Positions 12,001 through 27,000 of a DNA stretch of 64,000 nt are shown in pieces (the first letter of the stretch is position 1; every line of letters begins with the position of its first letter). A program made the position numbers and the translations under genes. This DNA is from Triplophysa rosa (Eukaryota > Chordata > Actinopteri > Cypriniformes > Nemacheilidae): positions 25,189,554 to 25,253,553 of the forward strand of contig NC_079895.1 in assembly GCF_024868665.1 (NCBI RefSeq). The letters are read 5' to 3'. Below the pieces are notes generated by a model, which was not told the origin of the DNA, did not search any database, and worked only from the letters and a program-made list of their open reading frames with translations.

Positions 12001-15000
12001 TAGCAAGACTCCTTTAGAATCTGGTGAAAGGTATTATATAATTGTGCTGCCTATGATGAAAAATGCTGGGTTGTTTCAACCCTCGGTTGGGTAACACCAG
12101 CTAAGCATACAGTGTGTTCATTCATAACCCAACAGTATGGTATGTCCATATTTTATCCAGCCATGGGTTGAAAACAACCCAGCATGTTTTAGAGCGTAGC
12201 CAGTAGGTTTAATACAGAAAGAGCACCTTTGTGGGCAGAAAACTCATTACAACCCATAGGTCTAGGCTAGTAAGCTAGCATGATTACCTGTGTCTGCAAA
12301 AGCAATCTCAATCTTGTTGGACTCATTGACAGCTTGATTCCAATCTGTACCCTGATCACTCATCCAGGCAGTGACTCTGCAATAGTAGAACCCACAATCC
12401 GAGACTTGGGCTCCATACAAACGGAATCGGTACTCAAGCTGCCCGGTCTTCTCCAGAACCACGCTGTCCATCCTGTTTGGCTCACTCCACTCCTCCAACT
12501 GTAAGACTGAGTCCGAACTAAGCGATAAGACTTTGCGTGATTTTCCACCCCGAGTCTCCTCGAAAAGGATAAGTACAGAGTAAGCAGGATTCTGCAGGTT
12601 CTGAGCGGTCACACGGCAGGTCATCTCAAAAGTGGATCCACCAGTGGAGGCTTCTCTTACACGATGTGCTAACACTTGCAAAACCGGCACTGCAAACACA
12701 GTATCAATATATTGCATTACATCGGAGAAAATCTCAATTTTCATCAAAGACTGTGTTCATTTGTGTGGATGTCGATGGCCAAAAACGGATCAATAATAAA
12801 GAATGAAAATATTTATTATAAGCATAGATATGTTTGTGAACTGGTGTCTATTAATGTAGAGACAATGCTTTATAAATGATAAATTAACTATTTACTAATG
12901 CTTAGCTAATGATTAATAGCATGCAGTTATAAAGTGTTACCGACTTCTGTATCATTTTGGATCAATAACAGGATAGTTTAATCTATTAGATCTATAACTA
13001 CTGTACTTGTAAATGTAGCTTTTATAGTGCTTATTGTTAGCACTAAAGGCCAAATATTTAATGCTCCCTTAATTGTTTTTTTTTTTTTTGATAAGAAACG
13101 TATGCTAAATGAAGAAATTCTAAGGAACAGTTCACCCAAAATTAATATTTTGTCAATTGGACAAAAAAATACTGAGGGAGTCAATGGTGACCCAAAATAA
13201 CTTAAATAACTTAAAATCTCCTCATTCGTGTTCAGCACCACAAAGAAATGTATACAGGTTTGTAACAACTGGAGGGTTAGCAGATGATGACAAAATTTTC
13301 ATTTTTGGGTGAATTATTCCTTTAAGTTTAGTTTCACACACATTCAAAGTTAACCCGGTCCCCTCTTGGAGCACAGCGATGTTACTGCAAAAAATGGAAG
13401 CAGTGGAATAACGCTCTTTTAACTGAATTTGAACAAAACAAGATGAGCATGAAAAACAAGTTAGAGGCAAAGACTCTAATATCTGCTTACCCTTTGGTGA
13501 CCACTGAACAACCACTGAAGTCGACGGGACATCCTTTGCTTTCTCCCATCCACCTTGCCGGCCGGAAGTCCATGCAGTTACGGAGCACAAATAAGAGCCC
13601 ATGTCAGTATCTCTAGTCTGCAGCATTCGCAAAATGAAGATGTTGGGATCTCTCTTGGTCACTGCTATGTCCCCTCTCTCCAGCCTCTCCTTGTACTGCC
13701 TGCCTGTAGTTAAAGCTCCGTGCTGATTTAGGGAGGCTATTATGACTTCGTTCTGAGATGCATCTTTAGTTGTGTTGGAGTAAGACCAGGTCACACCTAG
13801 GAGGCCATCTTGGAGATGAAGGAGGTTCGTCACCTGACAGCGCAATTCAGTGGGATCACTGGTGAACTGAGGGGTCAGAGGGGCTTCTAGGGTCACTTTA
13901 AACTGTGGCTCTGTGTCAAAAAGAAATAGAAAACCAACATAGTCACTTACACTTATGGTTCCTCTGCCATTTAGAGCCTTTATAAAAATATAAATCCAAT
14001 GTTACCAAAACAGGAAAAATATCATGATATCATTGCGTTAGCAATATAGGGTCATTTCACATTAAATCAACCAAATATCTTTCGTTACAGGCATGCATAT
14101 TTTGTAAAAAGAAAACAGCATGAAAAGTGCTTTTCCCTCATTTTTGAACTATCAACATTGGTATATAATGCCACAAGGATTTCTCAAGTCAAAAGATTTC
14201 ACTGACAGATCTACTGTACCACTCTCTGTTAAAAAAAATTAAATTATTATTTTTTTACTAACCCCAGTTATCTGTAACTAATGTAACCCCGGTATCTCAT
14301 GACCTTCGGAGAAAGCACCAATTCGCTAGTTGCACAAGATGGCGGCGGTGAGCCTTTGGGATGCCAGAGTAATTTCCAGTCGTATAACACTGTATGGGAA
14401 AAGGAGGATTTTTGGCCAGCAAATATGGGTGTTTTTTAGATATGGAGAAGAAAGTAATATATTCGAGATATGACAGATCCTCTTAACATTGCTGAGGACT
14501 TCGTTAAGCCAAAACAACTCGATAGTGTTATACGACCGAAAATTAGTCTAGGGACTCTGCCGTCACAAAAGCTCACTGGTGCCATCTTGTGCAACTACCC
14601 ACGTCTGCCAGTTACGGCAGACCAATCGCTGCAGTGATTAAGGGGTCTCTCTGTCTGCCTGTATATAAACCGCAGCCACCTGCCGTATCGTCATTCTCCG
14701 CGTATCTCTTCTTTTTTAAACAAAACAGCTTTAAAGTAATGTTATTAATGGGTTCGTTAGGGCCTTTAGAGCGTATTCAGGACCACGGACAGCTCCCAAT
14801 GGCTTTGATCCTGGATTTAGCCGTTGTGCGCCTCGCCCACGGGAGGGTGAAAGAAATTGTTTTGAGAGGATGGGACAGAGAAACCCTGAGTGATGTCTCC
14901 AAACCCCTCCTGATGCCAAACTGATGTCTCAGATCCATCCAGCGCCTCTTCTTGTTCCCCCGAGATGGAGCAGATCTGATATTCACTGCCGCCTATGCTT

Positions 15001-18000
15001 TTTGGTTTTACAAAACCAAGCTTTAAATGTGGGGCTACATTACCTGACTGCTGTGGGGATGGAGAGTGATGACTGATTATCCGCAAGCCCCTCTCTTCCC
15101 GAAGGTTTGAAATTTGGCTGACTCGGGTAATAAGTCAGAGTTGTCCGCAGGTCACATTAGCCGGCTTTCGACTGTCGGGCCAGGGCTTTCGTTGAGCCGG
15201 GCTGAGCCAGTATCCTCGGGCTTCTAGCTGCGAGTCCAAAATCAAGTTGCCTCCAACTATCAGGCCAGTAGCATGACTTCTCCAAAACCCAGCCCTAAAA
15301 ACGCCTCTCTGCGCCAAACATGGCCTTTGGATCAGTTTTTTCAGAGACTCCTGATAAACTCAGCCACAGCTGAGTATCTCTTTCACACAACCACTAAGCC
15401 TATGTCCTCTGTCTGTAATCTAGTGTCACTGCAGCATACACCATTGTTAAAACTTTCCAGAATTTTCTATGGCAGTTGGAAATATTTTAAACAGACTGCA
15501 TAGCACAGCAATCAGATGAGAGAGCTTCACCCACTACTGTTGCCAGATAAAGGTTAGCATAAACTGAATAGCTAGACCAGGATAGTAAATGGAAACAAGC
15601 GTGCAATAATAATAATAAGGACAGTTAAGAGGTTAAGAAATAAAAGTTTAAACAAGATTCAATCTTACCTAAATGAGTCACCAGAACTTGCACTGTGTCA
15701 GATGTTTTCTCTGCTGCCTGGTACCATTTTTCCCTGCCCTGTTGAAGCCAGGCCTTGACACGGCAGGAATATAATCCAGAATCAGAGCGGTCAACCTTAT
15801 GGACAAGCAGTCGAAAGGTTCTTGCATTTACTTTGCTGAAACCCACGGCCTCAGACCCGTTCTGCAAGAGCCCATCACGCCCTATATGGATGAGAACTCG
15901 AGGGCTGCCTGAGCCATCAATTGATCTGACTAGCCACATTAACTCCAGGCTCAGAGAGGGGAGGACATTAGCAGCCACTGTGCAAGTCAGATTCAATGTG
16001 TCCCCCACATTAAGGGTGGTGTTCTTCTCCACGGCAACCATCAAAGACTGGGCTGAAATGGAGCAAAGGTGTCACGCCATAAGCTAAATGCAAAATGTGT
16101 TTTGTTTTCTTTAAAAGCAGCCTATGTAAAAAGAGCTAAAGGAACAATTTTCAAAAATGAAAGCCATCTCCCTGGTTGTTTCAACCATACATTAAAGGGG
16201 AACTCCGCCAGCAAATGAAAATTCTGCCACGAATTACTCACCCTCAATTCGCTCGACAAGCCTAGGGCATTCATTCATCTTTGCAAACGCAAATTAAGAT
16301 ACAGTAATTTTGATGAGGTTCGGGAGCTTTCTGACTCCTGCCCATAGACAGCAAAGAAACTGACTTTCAAAGCGCAGAATGTCAGTTACGTTGCTGTCTA
16401 TGGGCGGGAGTCAGAAAGCTTAATTTGCGTTAATTAGGCTTGTCGAACGACTTAAGAGTAATTCATGGCAGAATGTTCATTTTTCGGAGGAGTTCCCCTT
16501 TAAACCTGAACTCTTTTTTTTAACTTTACAGTAGAAACACTTTCACATGTCACCACATGTGACACTAGGGCTGGGCGATATATATTGCGATTCACGCTAA
16601 TTATACATGTCTAAATCGATTCTGAAATCGAATCGATGTTTTATGCACAGCTCTTCCGTGAACTATGGTCGTTTGATCAGTAGGAAGTACTGCTCGATCT
16701 AAAATCACTACGAGATTGAGTCGTTTATGACGTGTTTATGACGTGTATTTGAAAAAGCAACACTCGTCTATCATCATTACTATAAATCAACGTTATTATC
16801 ATGAAAATACTTGAAAAGGTTTGAAGAACAGCGATAGAACATGACCACAGGCATTTCCTGGAACTAATTGTTCTTCTTCTGTTTCCCATATTCGGAGTTT
16901 CTGCGCAAGAGGCTCTCTGGCTTTCGGATGTGGCGGCATTTAACCATAAGTCACTAAGAAACTGAGAGCATAATCGTACGATATATCGCCCAGCCCTATG
17001 TGACACTATTTTTACCCAGTTTTCTACACACAAAAAGGTTTCAAAACCACATGAACTTCACATGTGATACTAGGTCTCTACTGCTAAAATGTATCTTCAA
17101 TAAAGCTGCTGTGCAACAATGCAAAATTGTGAAAAGCGTTATTCAAATAAATATGCACACTGGGTAATCTTTGCATTCAAAATAAAATGAACACATTCTA
17201 ATAAGCTATTAAAAAGGAGATACATTCTGGTAGCCCTTTAGACTGGTATCACTGCGTGATTCTCTGTGAGAGCCAAAATTCTGATCAATTTGTTTTCATA
17301 ATTTTGCTGATCTGTTTGTGGCTGCTGTTTATGAAGACTGCCACACCATATTATTTTGAATGATTTACTGAGTCAGTCTATTATTGTGATGGGGTCCGTT
17401 TTGTCATAATGCAAAAGTCATACGGCATTTGCTATGCTACACCGTCAAAATCATACCAGTGCACACAAACCTTTGTTGGCAAGAAATGACCTAAATGCAA
17501 ATAAAAACAATTGTGTGTCAACTGTCTTCACGGCAAATGCTGTCATAATGTTGTCGAGTCGGTCATATCATTATATTTCATAAGCGCTCCAGACTTTTAA
17601 AGAATAACTATTACAATGTCCTTAAAATTACATTTCATGCGGTGTGTTGTTGCTGTGTGTGAATGTAAGCAGTCTGCCCAGTTATAAAGACGAAGTGAAC
17701 AAATAACAAAGTTATTGGCTTGGGAAAAAAGATCCATGATAAACAAAACAAATAATAGAAGAATTATTTTGGTCTTTGCATGATACAAAGCAATGTTAAT
17801 GCGCCATCTGTGTTGTGCCCCAATGTTATTGGAACACACAGATTTATGTAGTAGGGGACAAAGGAGTAGAATAAGATGTAACTCACCTATAGGCGTTACT
17901 ACGACCTTTCCCACTTCTTCAGTCCTCTCCAGTATCTTTCGCCACTTTTTTCCTTCTTCACCCTGTCGCACCCACTCTCGGGCTGTACACACATATACCC

Positions 18001-21000
18001 CCACTTCCATAGGCTTTGGATTGGTCAGGACCAGTCCATAAAAGCCACCACCACGAAGATCCAACTGAAATCCACCATCTGCATAAAGCTGAGAGTAGTT
18101 GCTCTCTACTTTGATTTCATCATCTGGTCCAAATGTTAAGATTTCCTCGAATGGGTTATTCCCTCTCCTGATAGACCAAGTAACTGAGAGGAAAGTATGC
18201 TCTGTGAACCCTCGGGTGATGCTGCATTGAAGCTGCACTGATTCTCCTTCATTCACCACTGATTTCGAAACGGCCGTAGCCACCTTCAGACTGTCCCCAA
18301 TCACTGAACAAAATAAATGTACAACACGTTAGATCAGGCAGGAAAGCAGGCTGAAGGTTTAAAGGTGACGTGGGTAAGGCCCAAAAAGCCATATGACTGA
18401 CAGGTAAAGCAACAAACCACGTTTTTGTATCTCATTTTGTGCCGCTACATATTTATGGCCATGGAAATTTCCCACAGTAACAGACCAGTGTGCAAAAGTT
18501 CACATGTCAAAAGTTAACAACAACAATGTTAATACATTTATGCCGTGAACCTCGCATACTTTTAAGAATTTAGCGTTTAGTCGACCGTAATGAATTCTCA
18601 TTGTAACCAATGTAAACAACACAGCTTCTAGGGTTGATGGCTACAGTGAAACATCGTAATGGACGACGAGATCGCCCTGCAGCGTTTTAAAGTGAGACAC
18701 ATCTTTATACGGCGCGAGCTGCGCAGTTATCAATTCAGGCGTGTGTCATCTGTACAGCGCGAGCTTCACAGTTATAAAGTGAGGCTTGATTGTATTGTTA
18801 TTCTGATGTTATATTCAATAAAAAAATTATAAAGTGAGGCCAGTGTTGGGTAAATTACTCTCAAAAAGTAATTAATTACTAGTTACTAATTACATATTCA
18901 ATAGTGTAATTAGATTACTGTACAAATTACTCTCTCCAAAATGTATTTAGTTACTTATTACTAATTACTTTCTATATCCTACATCAACCTTGATTAGTTA
19001 AGTGATTCAAGGATAGACATGAAAGGGCTCTTTTAATTCATTTAAATAAATAATATTAAACTACATAAAGTAGTATTATTAACTGACCAAAGTATTACAA
19101 ATGTGAGAATTATACATTAAAGCACGGATTTTAAAGTTAGACTTTGAATTTTGATGTCAATTCCACTATTGCACACACATATATTACACACAGTATTTAG
19201 TTTAATTACATCAAAAGTAACTGTAATTAAATTACAGAAAAAACAAGAGTAATCCCTTACTTTACTTTTTCAAGGGAAAAGTAATTAAATTACAGTAACT
19301 AATTACTTAGTAACTAGTTACACCCAACACTGAGTGAGGCACGTCTTCTTTATACAACGCGAGCTGCGCCGTTATAAAGTCAGGCTAGACTGATCTGTAC
19401 AGCGCAGTGCGATGAAATACAGAAGAATCCTCATTAAAGCTACAAAACACATTGATTTATTCTTTTCTTTTGTTATTTGATTAACATTAGTGACAGGAGT
19501 CACAGCAGCACGTTTAAGAGCGCGGCCCCTTTAAGAGCTGCCGCTCTAAGCAGGTCTAATGTAATTCCTATTTTCACTACTCTTTGCATTCATTTAAGAC
19601 TTCATTGAACTCGTTGAAGACTGTGTTTGCGAAAATTACAGCAAAATGTGCTTTCTGGCATAATCTTGTGTATTATTTACACCTCAGACAAGAAAAAAGT
19701 AAAATACACACTAAAGTCACGAGTCTCACGACCCCTATAAACTAGAAAATAGTTACGATTGCACTCTTTAGGCTATAGTAATATGTAAGATATTACCTGA
19801 CCTAGATATTGCTGATCTAACATTCATATTTACTTCAGAAAGATGCGAAAGAAGATTGGGGTAATGTTTAAAATAAAATAAGATTACAGATAAGACTAAA
19901 ATAAAATAAAATTAGATTAAGTCTCACATAAAAAAAGAGAGAGATAGAAGTCGCAGCAATACAATATTAAAGTTGTAATATTTTGAGAATAAATTTGTAG
20001 CAATAAGTAGAATTTATTATAAATATATAATAGAATGTTTGTCTTGTAATCCTGCAGTAAATCACCATTAGGTGAACTGGAGATTCAGATTCTGCCATTT
20101 CACTACACCCCATTAATGCATTGTCATACACTACAAACTACAAATTTAAGCAATTTTTACCAGGTTAAGTAAAAACGAGTTTTTAATAGCCAATACAACT
20201 TGTTATCTAGAAAAGGGACAGCCAATGTAAAACATACACATACAAATGAATTCAGTTGAACACAAAAAAATCTATACTTCACTTTAAATTTAGAGGAATG
20301 TTATCATCAATGAAACTGTCATTGAACTAGGGTTTCTGAATAGGCTGAATATAAAGGGATGAATGGGTCTGTATGGGATAAAACCCAGTTTTAGCACAAG
20401 GTCAGTATTCTTGTAAATAAAATAAAATCTTAGCAGGCATGACCCACCTTTGAGCTCAACATCAGCATCGTAGTTCCCACTGACGACCGAATCAGTGCTA
20501 GGGGTGGAGCAGCGATACAAGCCACTATCTGTTGCTCTAACCTTCTTGAATCTCAGCTCCACAGAAGAATGCCCAAGCTTATTAATACTGATGTCACCAC
20601 TGTTGACCCGATCCTTCACCGAAGAGTCTGTGAATCCACTGTCAAAGGTGGTGGAGATGATGTTGACCAGCTTGTCACCAGAAAGCACCATAGACCAGTC
20701 AAAATCCTGATCACTTGGCCCCTCGTAGTCAGACACATCACAGTGAATGGAGACCGCTTGTCCTTCTACATGCATCAGCGGTCCAGTTGGAACCTTAACC
20801 ACACGGCTCTCACAGAGCACCACTGTGAGGAGAAAAGCTTTGTCAGATATAAAGTATGTTCCAAGTAATTACAAGACTGTTCAATGATGTTCAAAGCTTA
20901 TTGAACCATTGACAGTGGATCTGTTAAAGGCACAATATGTGAGAATTTTGCACTTAAATTTCCAAAAACCACTAGTACAGTGTGATATATTTTCAAAACA

Positions 21001-24000
21001 AACTACAAAAAGGAGTTTTGTAACGGTTTTAATGAAAGACGTTTATGGTTTATAATAGTATTTCAATGGAAACCATTCAAATTTCTTTGATGGGATCTGT
21101 TGGGTTTCTGTTGTTTTTTCCAGCTGGGGTAGCCTAAATTTATCTTAAATAAATCATGTAATTGATCAGTCTTTAGAATCATTAGTTATTATTAGAACAT
21201 CATTATTTTAAAATGTACAGTATATGCAGTTGGATACAAATAAGTTGTATAATTTTAATGTTTAATGGTATGGTGATGTTCTGACTTGGCTCCGTGTATA
21301 GTTTTTACATCATTAGTTGAGTTTTTCCTTAAGAAAAAACTTTTTTTTACATTTACATTTACGCATTTAGCAGACACTTCTGTCCAAAGCAACTTACTTA
21401 TTGAAGCAAACTGAATTTTGGAAAACAATTGCAAGCTTAGAAATCAAACTGTGAAATGTGTCAATGCCCTGCCTTATTAAAGGTGCAGTGAACTAGGACC
21501 ACAATTTTAACCCAAGCTTTTGTTATATAAGAGGGAATCGTATTCAAGTGAACATCCTGTAAGTGTCAGACTTGAAAACACCCTTGTTACTGAAATAACA
21601 ACTGTTATTGACACGAGGCTCAGCAAACGGCAGGTTCTGGAATGCACCTATAGGTTGAACACCGCCTCCACAGAAGAATATCAACACCTACTTCTCTAGC
21701 CCCGCCCACTGGTTCGCGCATGACAGTACTGAACACAAGCTGCATGGAACCAGATAGAGCGAGAGTAAGCATCATGCCGTTAAAGTTCGCAGAATATTGT
21801 GCAGTGCCTGGTTGTGGAAGAACACAGTCACTGCATAACCTTCCTTCAGATTCCGACAGTAGGAATGCGTGGTTGAAGTTTATTTTTAAAGATGTTCCAG
21901 CTCACGTGGGGAAAACATTTGAGCGTTTGTTCGCTTCATTTCAACGCGGATTCCTTGAACAAGTCTTTGCGGAGAGACTAAAATTAAAAAGCAGTGCTGT
22001 GCCGTCAATATTGGATCCGATAGGAATGGCGCAGCAATCTTATGTGAGTAGGGATGCTCATATTGACCGTTTAACAGTTAACTGATCGTAAAAATTTTGA
22101 CCGGTTAATACTATCACTTAAACGATTTAAAAGGTATGTTTATTTTAAGTTTAATAATATTAATATAATAATAATAAAAATAATTTAATAATACGTTTTT
22201 AAATGACTATTAAATCGTACATGTTTTTAGTTTTCTGTATGGTGAAAGAAAAACATGCTAAGCATTAACTCACGGAGTGTGCAGATGCGTGCGACTAGGT
22301 GTAAATGCCCTCCGAAACGTTTTCGAGACCGATTAAAATCCGATCACGCAAGTCACTTGACGAAACAGGACACGTGTAATTCATCTGATTGTTGAGGCCA
22401 CATTTGTCAGGGCTATACTCCTCCAAACGGAGTGCCACTGGCAGCCTCGCTCAAGTTCTTTGTTTCAAATGTAGACATGGGACAATTGCGCTCACAATGC
22501 GCTAGGGATGTAACGATTCACCGTGAGCCGGTTGAAAATCGATTATAATTTGTTACGATTCAAATCGGTTGAAGTGTGAACTGAATCGCAATACATTTTT
22601 TGAACAGCAGGGGCTGCCATGTTCACTGCAAACCTAAATGTGGACATGCTGATATTTCTTAAATGCAAAAAAATCCAAGAAAAGCACAGACAGTATTAGT
22701 TTGTTTATATTAAAGATACTTTTTCTATTATTAATTTGTTTTAAAATTGCAGTTTAGTTTTGTTATTTGAAATTAAAAAAAGTATTATACAAAGAAACGT
22801 GAAGCATTTAAGAAATAATGCAAGGGAAGTTGTTCATTTCTAACTTGTTTCAACTCATTTTGTAAAAATAAATTGTGAGTAAATCGTGAATAAATTGCAT
22901 CGTGAGATCAGAATCGTGAATCGCATCGCGAGCTGAGTGAATCATTACATCCCTACAATGCGCAGTGACATTCTCTGTCTGCCCGGCATGTCTACGGCTA
23001 AGCAAAGCTAATAGCGGAGCTACTGCAAGGGAATTTCGGTGCTAGCCATCAATTTATCCTTTACATAAACGTATCTCATGGATGCTTAGCATCGGCTGCC
23101 CGTGCGCTTTGGAGAAGAAAGCGGCGCGACCAGTGGTTCCCTGCCTTCTTTTAGACGTGACGTAAAAATACGAATGTGAAATATGAATAAGTAAAAAATA
23201 ATGTTTGTATTTTGGGTGGTATAGCAGATCGGATTTATATATGTTTAGCTAAGACTGGCTGGTGGAAAGCAAATGTGACGCGCTTCCCGAGGCGTTATCT
23301 CTACATTCCCGGGACATCCGTGCCATCTGAAAGGGTGTTTTCTGCCGTGGGTCTAATTGTCAACAAGCTCCAGACTGTCACCACAACACGTAAACATGTT
23401 ACTTTATTAAATAAAAACTCCAAGCTTTGGATTGAGGTAGGCCTGCTATTTTTATTTGATGAAAAAAAAATTCTGACGGATATAAACTTTGCCGGTTCTT
23501 CTGTGTTTTCGTTTTGTCATATTTTGTTAATTAATTCATTTTTTTTCTTGCCTGTTTATTTTATGCTTTGGATTTATATATTATTTGAGTTTTTCTCCAT
23601 TGTCCAAATGCCGTGAAGGTCTGTGAAAATGTGATAATATGTGAATGCAGGTGCTGTTGTTGATGTATTCGTTATGCTGCTGTTTGCATGTTAAAATAAA
23701 TCTGTGAAAAAAATGTTTGTATATTTAACGTGTCACAGACCCTCGTCAACTGTAGCTGTGTTCTCATTTCGAAGTCTTCGTTCTCTGTATGTCGCATGCG
23801 AAGGCGTATGCGGCGGACAAACGCGACCTCCGGAGGACACAGCCTTCGAAATGAGACGCAGCATGTATTTTTTTAATTCCAGTTTATTATTAGAATCTTA
23901 TCGGTTAACGGTTAATGTTCGGATAACGAGTGTCTGTTCTCGGTTAGGGAAATTAACCGAAATGAGCATCCCTATATGCGAGTAAAACATATTTGTACTA

Positions 24001-27000
24001 TGCGTCACTATTGCTTTGTTAGAGATCGCTTGATATGCCCTGATAATATTACCTGCGGACCTCTAGTCATTTGTAATAATTGTAATCGGCTTCTCTGTGA
24101 TTTGGCGGGCTCATATATCATTTTTCAATGTTTTATCCACTGTTTGAAGTGTTTCGATATTATTTCTGGTGCTGGGTCATATCCATATCTGCCAACACTG
24201 TCATTTTGGCTGTGAGTCTACCGTTTGTTTATTTATCATGAAAACTATAACATTTGAGACCAGCGATCGCGGTGATCTTCTGTCCGGTTCGCAGGTCTTA
24301 AATGCTGACATGTACGGTCATATATCACTAAACACCATACAACTATAGGCTATTCAAACTATACACAAAGCCTTGCCATCACATCCAGAAAATAAGTCCG
24401 TAAATTTGAGTAAAATCACGTTACGTGTCTAACCAAATTCACAGAAGGCTCCAACTAAGTCAACTACGCAAACGCGTTTACTACGCGTTTACTTCCAAGT
24501 TTTCTATGCAGCCCACCCTTAAAAAGCGTGTCTCCAGCCGGCCTCAAAACCAGGGTAGAAAACAGCCTATTACTTATTGATTTTGATGTTTTCGAATGTA
24601 AAAACCACGCGAACGTCATAAGTAGACATCAGATAATAGTATAAAACAATAAAAATGGCTAGTTCACTGCACCTTTACACACAGTAGCAGCAGTTTGACT
24701 ATTGATGACTATTGATGGTATGGTGGTTTTTCTATTATAGTATTGAGTTTCTTATATGAAATAATACATTTAGGTTAGTTATAGGTTTCATGGGTCAAAG
24801 GTTATGAGCCCAGGATGAGCACCAAGCGGCACCATTAGACAAACACACAGACACTTTGAAAACACACACAGCACACACTTTTGGAGACATTAGTCGGTTC
24901 AAGTTACAAACGAAAACACGAGCACTGATTGTGTTCAATATTATCTTGTCTAAAGTGCATGTTCACTTCACTCTTTGAAGTACACTAAGCTAGGAGTAAT
25001 AAATGACAATGTGACATACATCTGCTTTTTAAAGATGGATGTATGTGCCTTTCTTTTTAAAGCTTTAGAAAGGTTTCGCCACAGTTAAATGCTGATATAA
25101 GGAGCTTGACATTTAACTGTGGAAGGTCAAAAGAGGATGGACTAAAAAAATAAGTGATGTCATGTAAAACCTGATTGGTAGAAGGTGATGTCAGGTAAAA
25201 CATGATTGGTTTAAACTGTGATAACAACTTGAGAACAATGTATAAAAGATGGAGTCAGATGTGTATTCATTGGACATCATCAGATGAACTCTGTGTGTCT
25301 CACTTTGCTTGCTCGAGCAAATAAAGTGTAAACTCTTGGCATCTGGAACCCTTGTCTCTGAGATTTCTTTCTGCGATGGAAGGCCGATTCGCCACAACAA
25401 TGGAAGACAGAAACCTGAAGGACATTTCTCCATTCAGCTGGCTCAAAGTTCACTAAAAAGCTATTTTCAAAAGCTGAAATAATGTCCTTGTTTTATTTAT
25501 TAGTTAAAATAGGTCAAACTCAATATGGAATAATCGATCAAAACCTACTGATTAATCTGCCAAATAATTGGCGATTAGTCGAATAATCGACAGGTTAATC
25601 GATTATCAAAATAATCGCTTGTTGCAGCCCTAGTTTTGGTTTCATAGAAATTCATATGGGACTTGAATGACACAGGGGTTGGTAAATAGCCTAATTATTA
25701 TATTTTAATTTTTAGGTTTAATGTAGAATGTGGATAAAATTCACACAGACGAAGGAAAAGACAATAACCAAAAACATTGTCAGTTCCCCTAGGTGTTTAT
25801 TAGAATTCAGCTGAGATCAAACCTGTTATACCAACAAAAAAAGCCCACAAACCCAAATATGTGTGACTATTTATGTAAATGAAGTAAGTGTTTGGTCCAG
25901 AGGTCTTGTTAACCTAAAATTCTCCGTCATTGACAAATTTTTTATACCTGTGACGGATAAATCTGAAGGCCGTCTGTCATTTTGACGTATTACAATGAGG
26001 GCAGTTTGTAATTCCCCTTTTTGTCGAGTTGGTAGCATCCAATCATTTCCTTTCATCAGAACGTGATCGTAGGGACGCGTACGTTTCCCTTTCATTACTC
26101 AAAAAAGTCTAGCACAACCTCTGGTTTGGTCAATAAGTAAGTGTTTTGAAACAAACTGTATCAATAACAAGCCAATGAAACAAGGATTTGGAAAAGTATA
26201 CTGGGGAAAAAAGAGACTGAAATAGAGAAAGCCGTAAGGAAAAGGTGGGACAAAATTTTGTGACTTGTAAGAACTTGTCTTCGCATGCACCAATGGTTGT
26301 TCAGATGAGGTGGAAAGCTTAACTCAGTAACAAAAATAAGACTGTTGTAGGCTTATGTGAGTTCAAACATCAAGATTAAAACAGGTCACAAAAAAGAAAG
26401 CATGACTGCAGATCAGAGCTGATATGTAAATGGTAGTGAAATGTGATTCAGTCCAGTTGTACAAATGTGTCAAGACAGACAACACAGCTAGGAACTGGGA
26501 AAATAGATCATCACATTCCACATTCCACAAAGAGGCTTAAATAAACAACATCCAGAATATCCAACTCACACAACATTCACTTCGGTCATATTGCCCCATG
26601 ACTAAATGGAGACTGTTTGGCCCTCATGTGTCTATTCAAGGTGCTGTTAGGTCAGAAATGTGAGTGGTTTTAAAATAGTTGGCCCTAATCCACAAATGAG
26701 CCACATGTCTGTTCAGACCTGCAAAAAGCAATTCAATTCATCATATAACATTAGAATAAATCCAACAATATAATGAGGACAAAAACAAAACGTTTTACTC
26801 AAATGGTGCACAAATTTATCTGTGAAGTTTGCCAATACCAATGTGGACAGGTTGCTGTCACTGTTAAAAAGTTATGACCAAAAGTTATGATAAATACAGG
26901 TTTACAGGTGATCGAATAAAGGACAGGTGATCGTGTTTCAGAATTTAACCTGGTGGCAGAACACGTTTTATACCAGGGTTACAGTTTTGGATCATTTCAC

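Larger units (their letters stand above)
22049..23974. mobile_element. hAT transposon with transposase remnant, itself invaded
   Basis: Ends TAGGGATGCTCAT and ATGAGCATCCCTA. The 8-bp duplication is TATGTGAG (22041-22048) and TATGCGAG (23975-23982), 7 of 8 identical. It contains the transposase C-terminal remnant at 23265-23430 and the smaller hAT at 22503-22955. Confidence 0.8.
21481..24674. mobile_element. 3.2-kb DNA transposon, Kolobok-like, hosting nested hAT elements
   Basis: Ends AGGTGCAGTGAACTAG and CTAGTTCACTGCACCT. The flanks are TTAA on the left and TTAC on the right, so a TTAA target is plausible. It carries a THAP-like frame at 21720-22085. TTAA targets and THAP domains together fit the Kolobok superfamily. 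It sits in ptgfrn intron 1. Confidence 0.55.

Noticed and set aside
14589..15317. Retroelement gag-like gene
   Set aside because: Several frames and a TATA-like site are present, but I could not identify a single retroelement domain. Kept only as a weak repeat-like segment.
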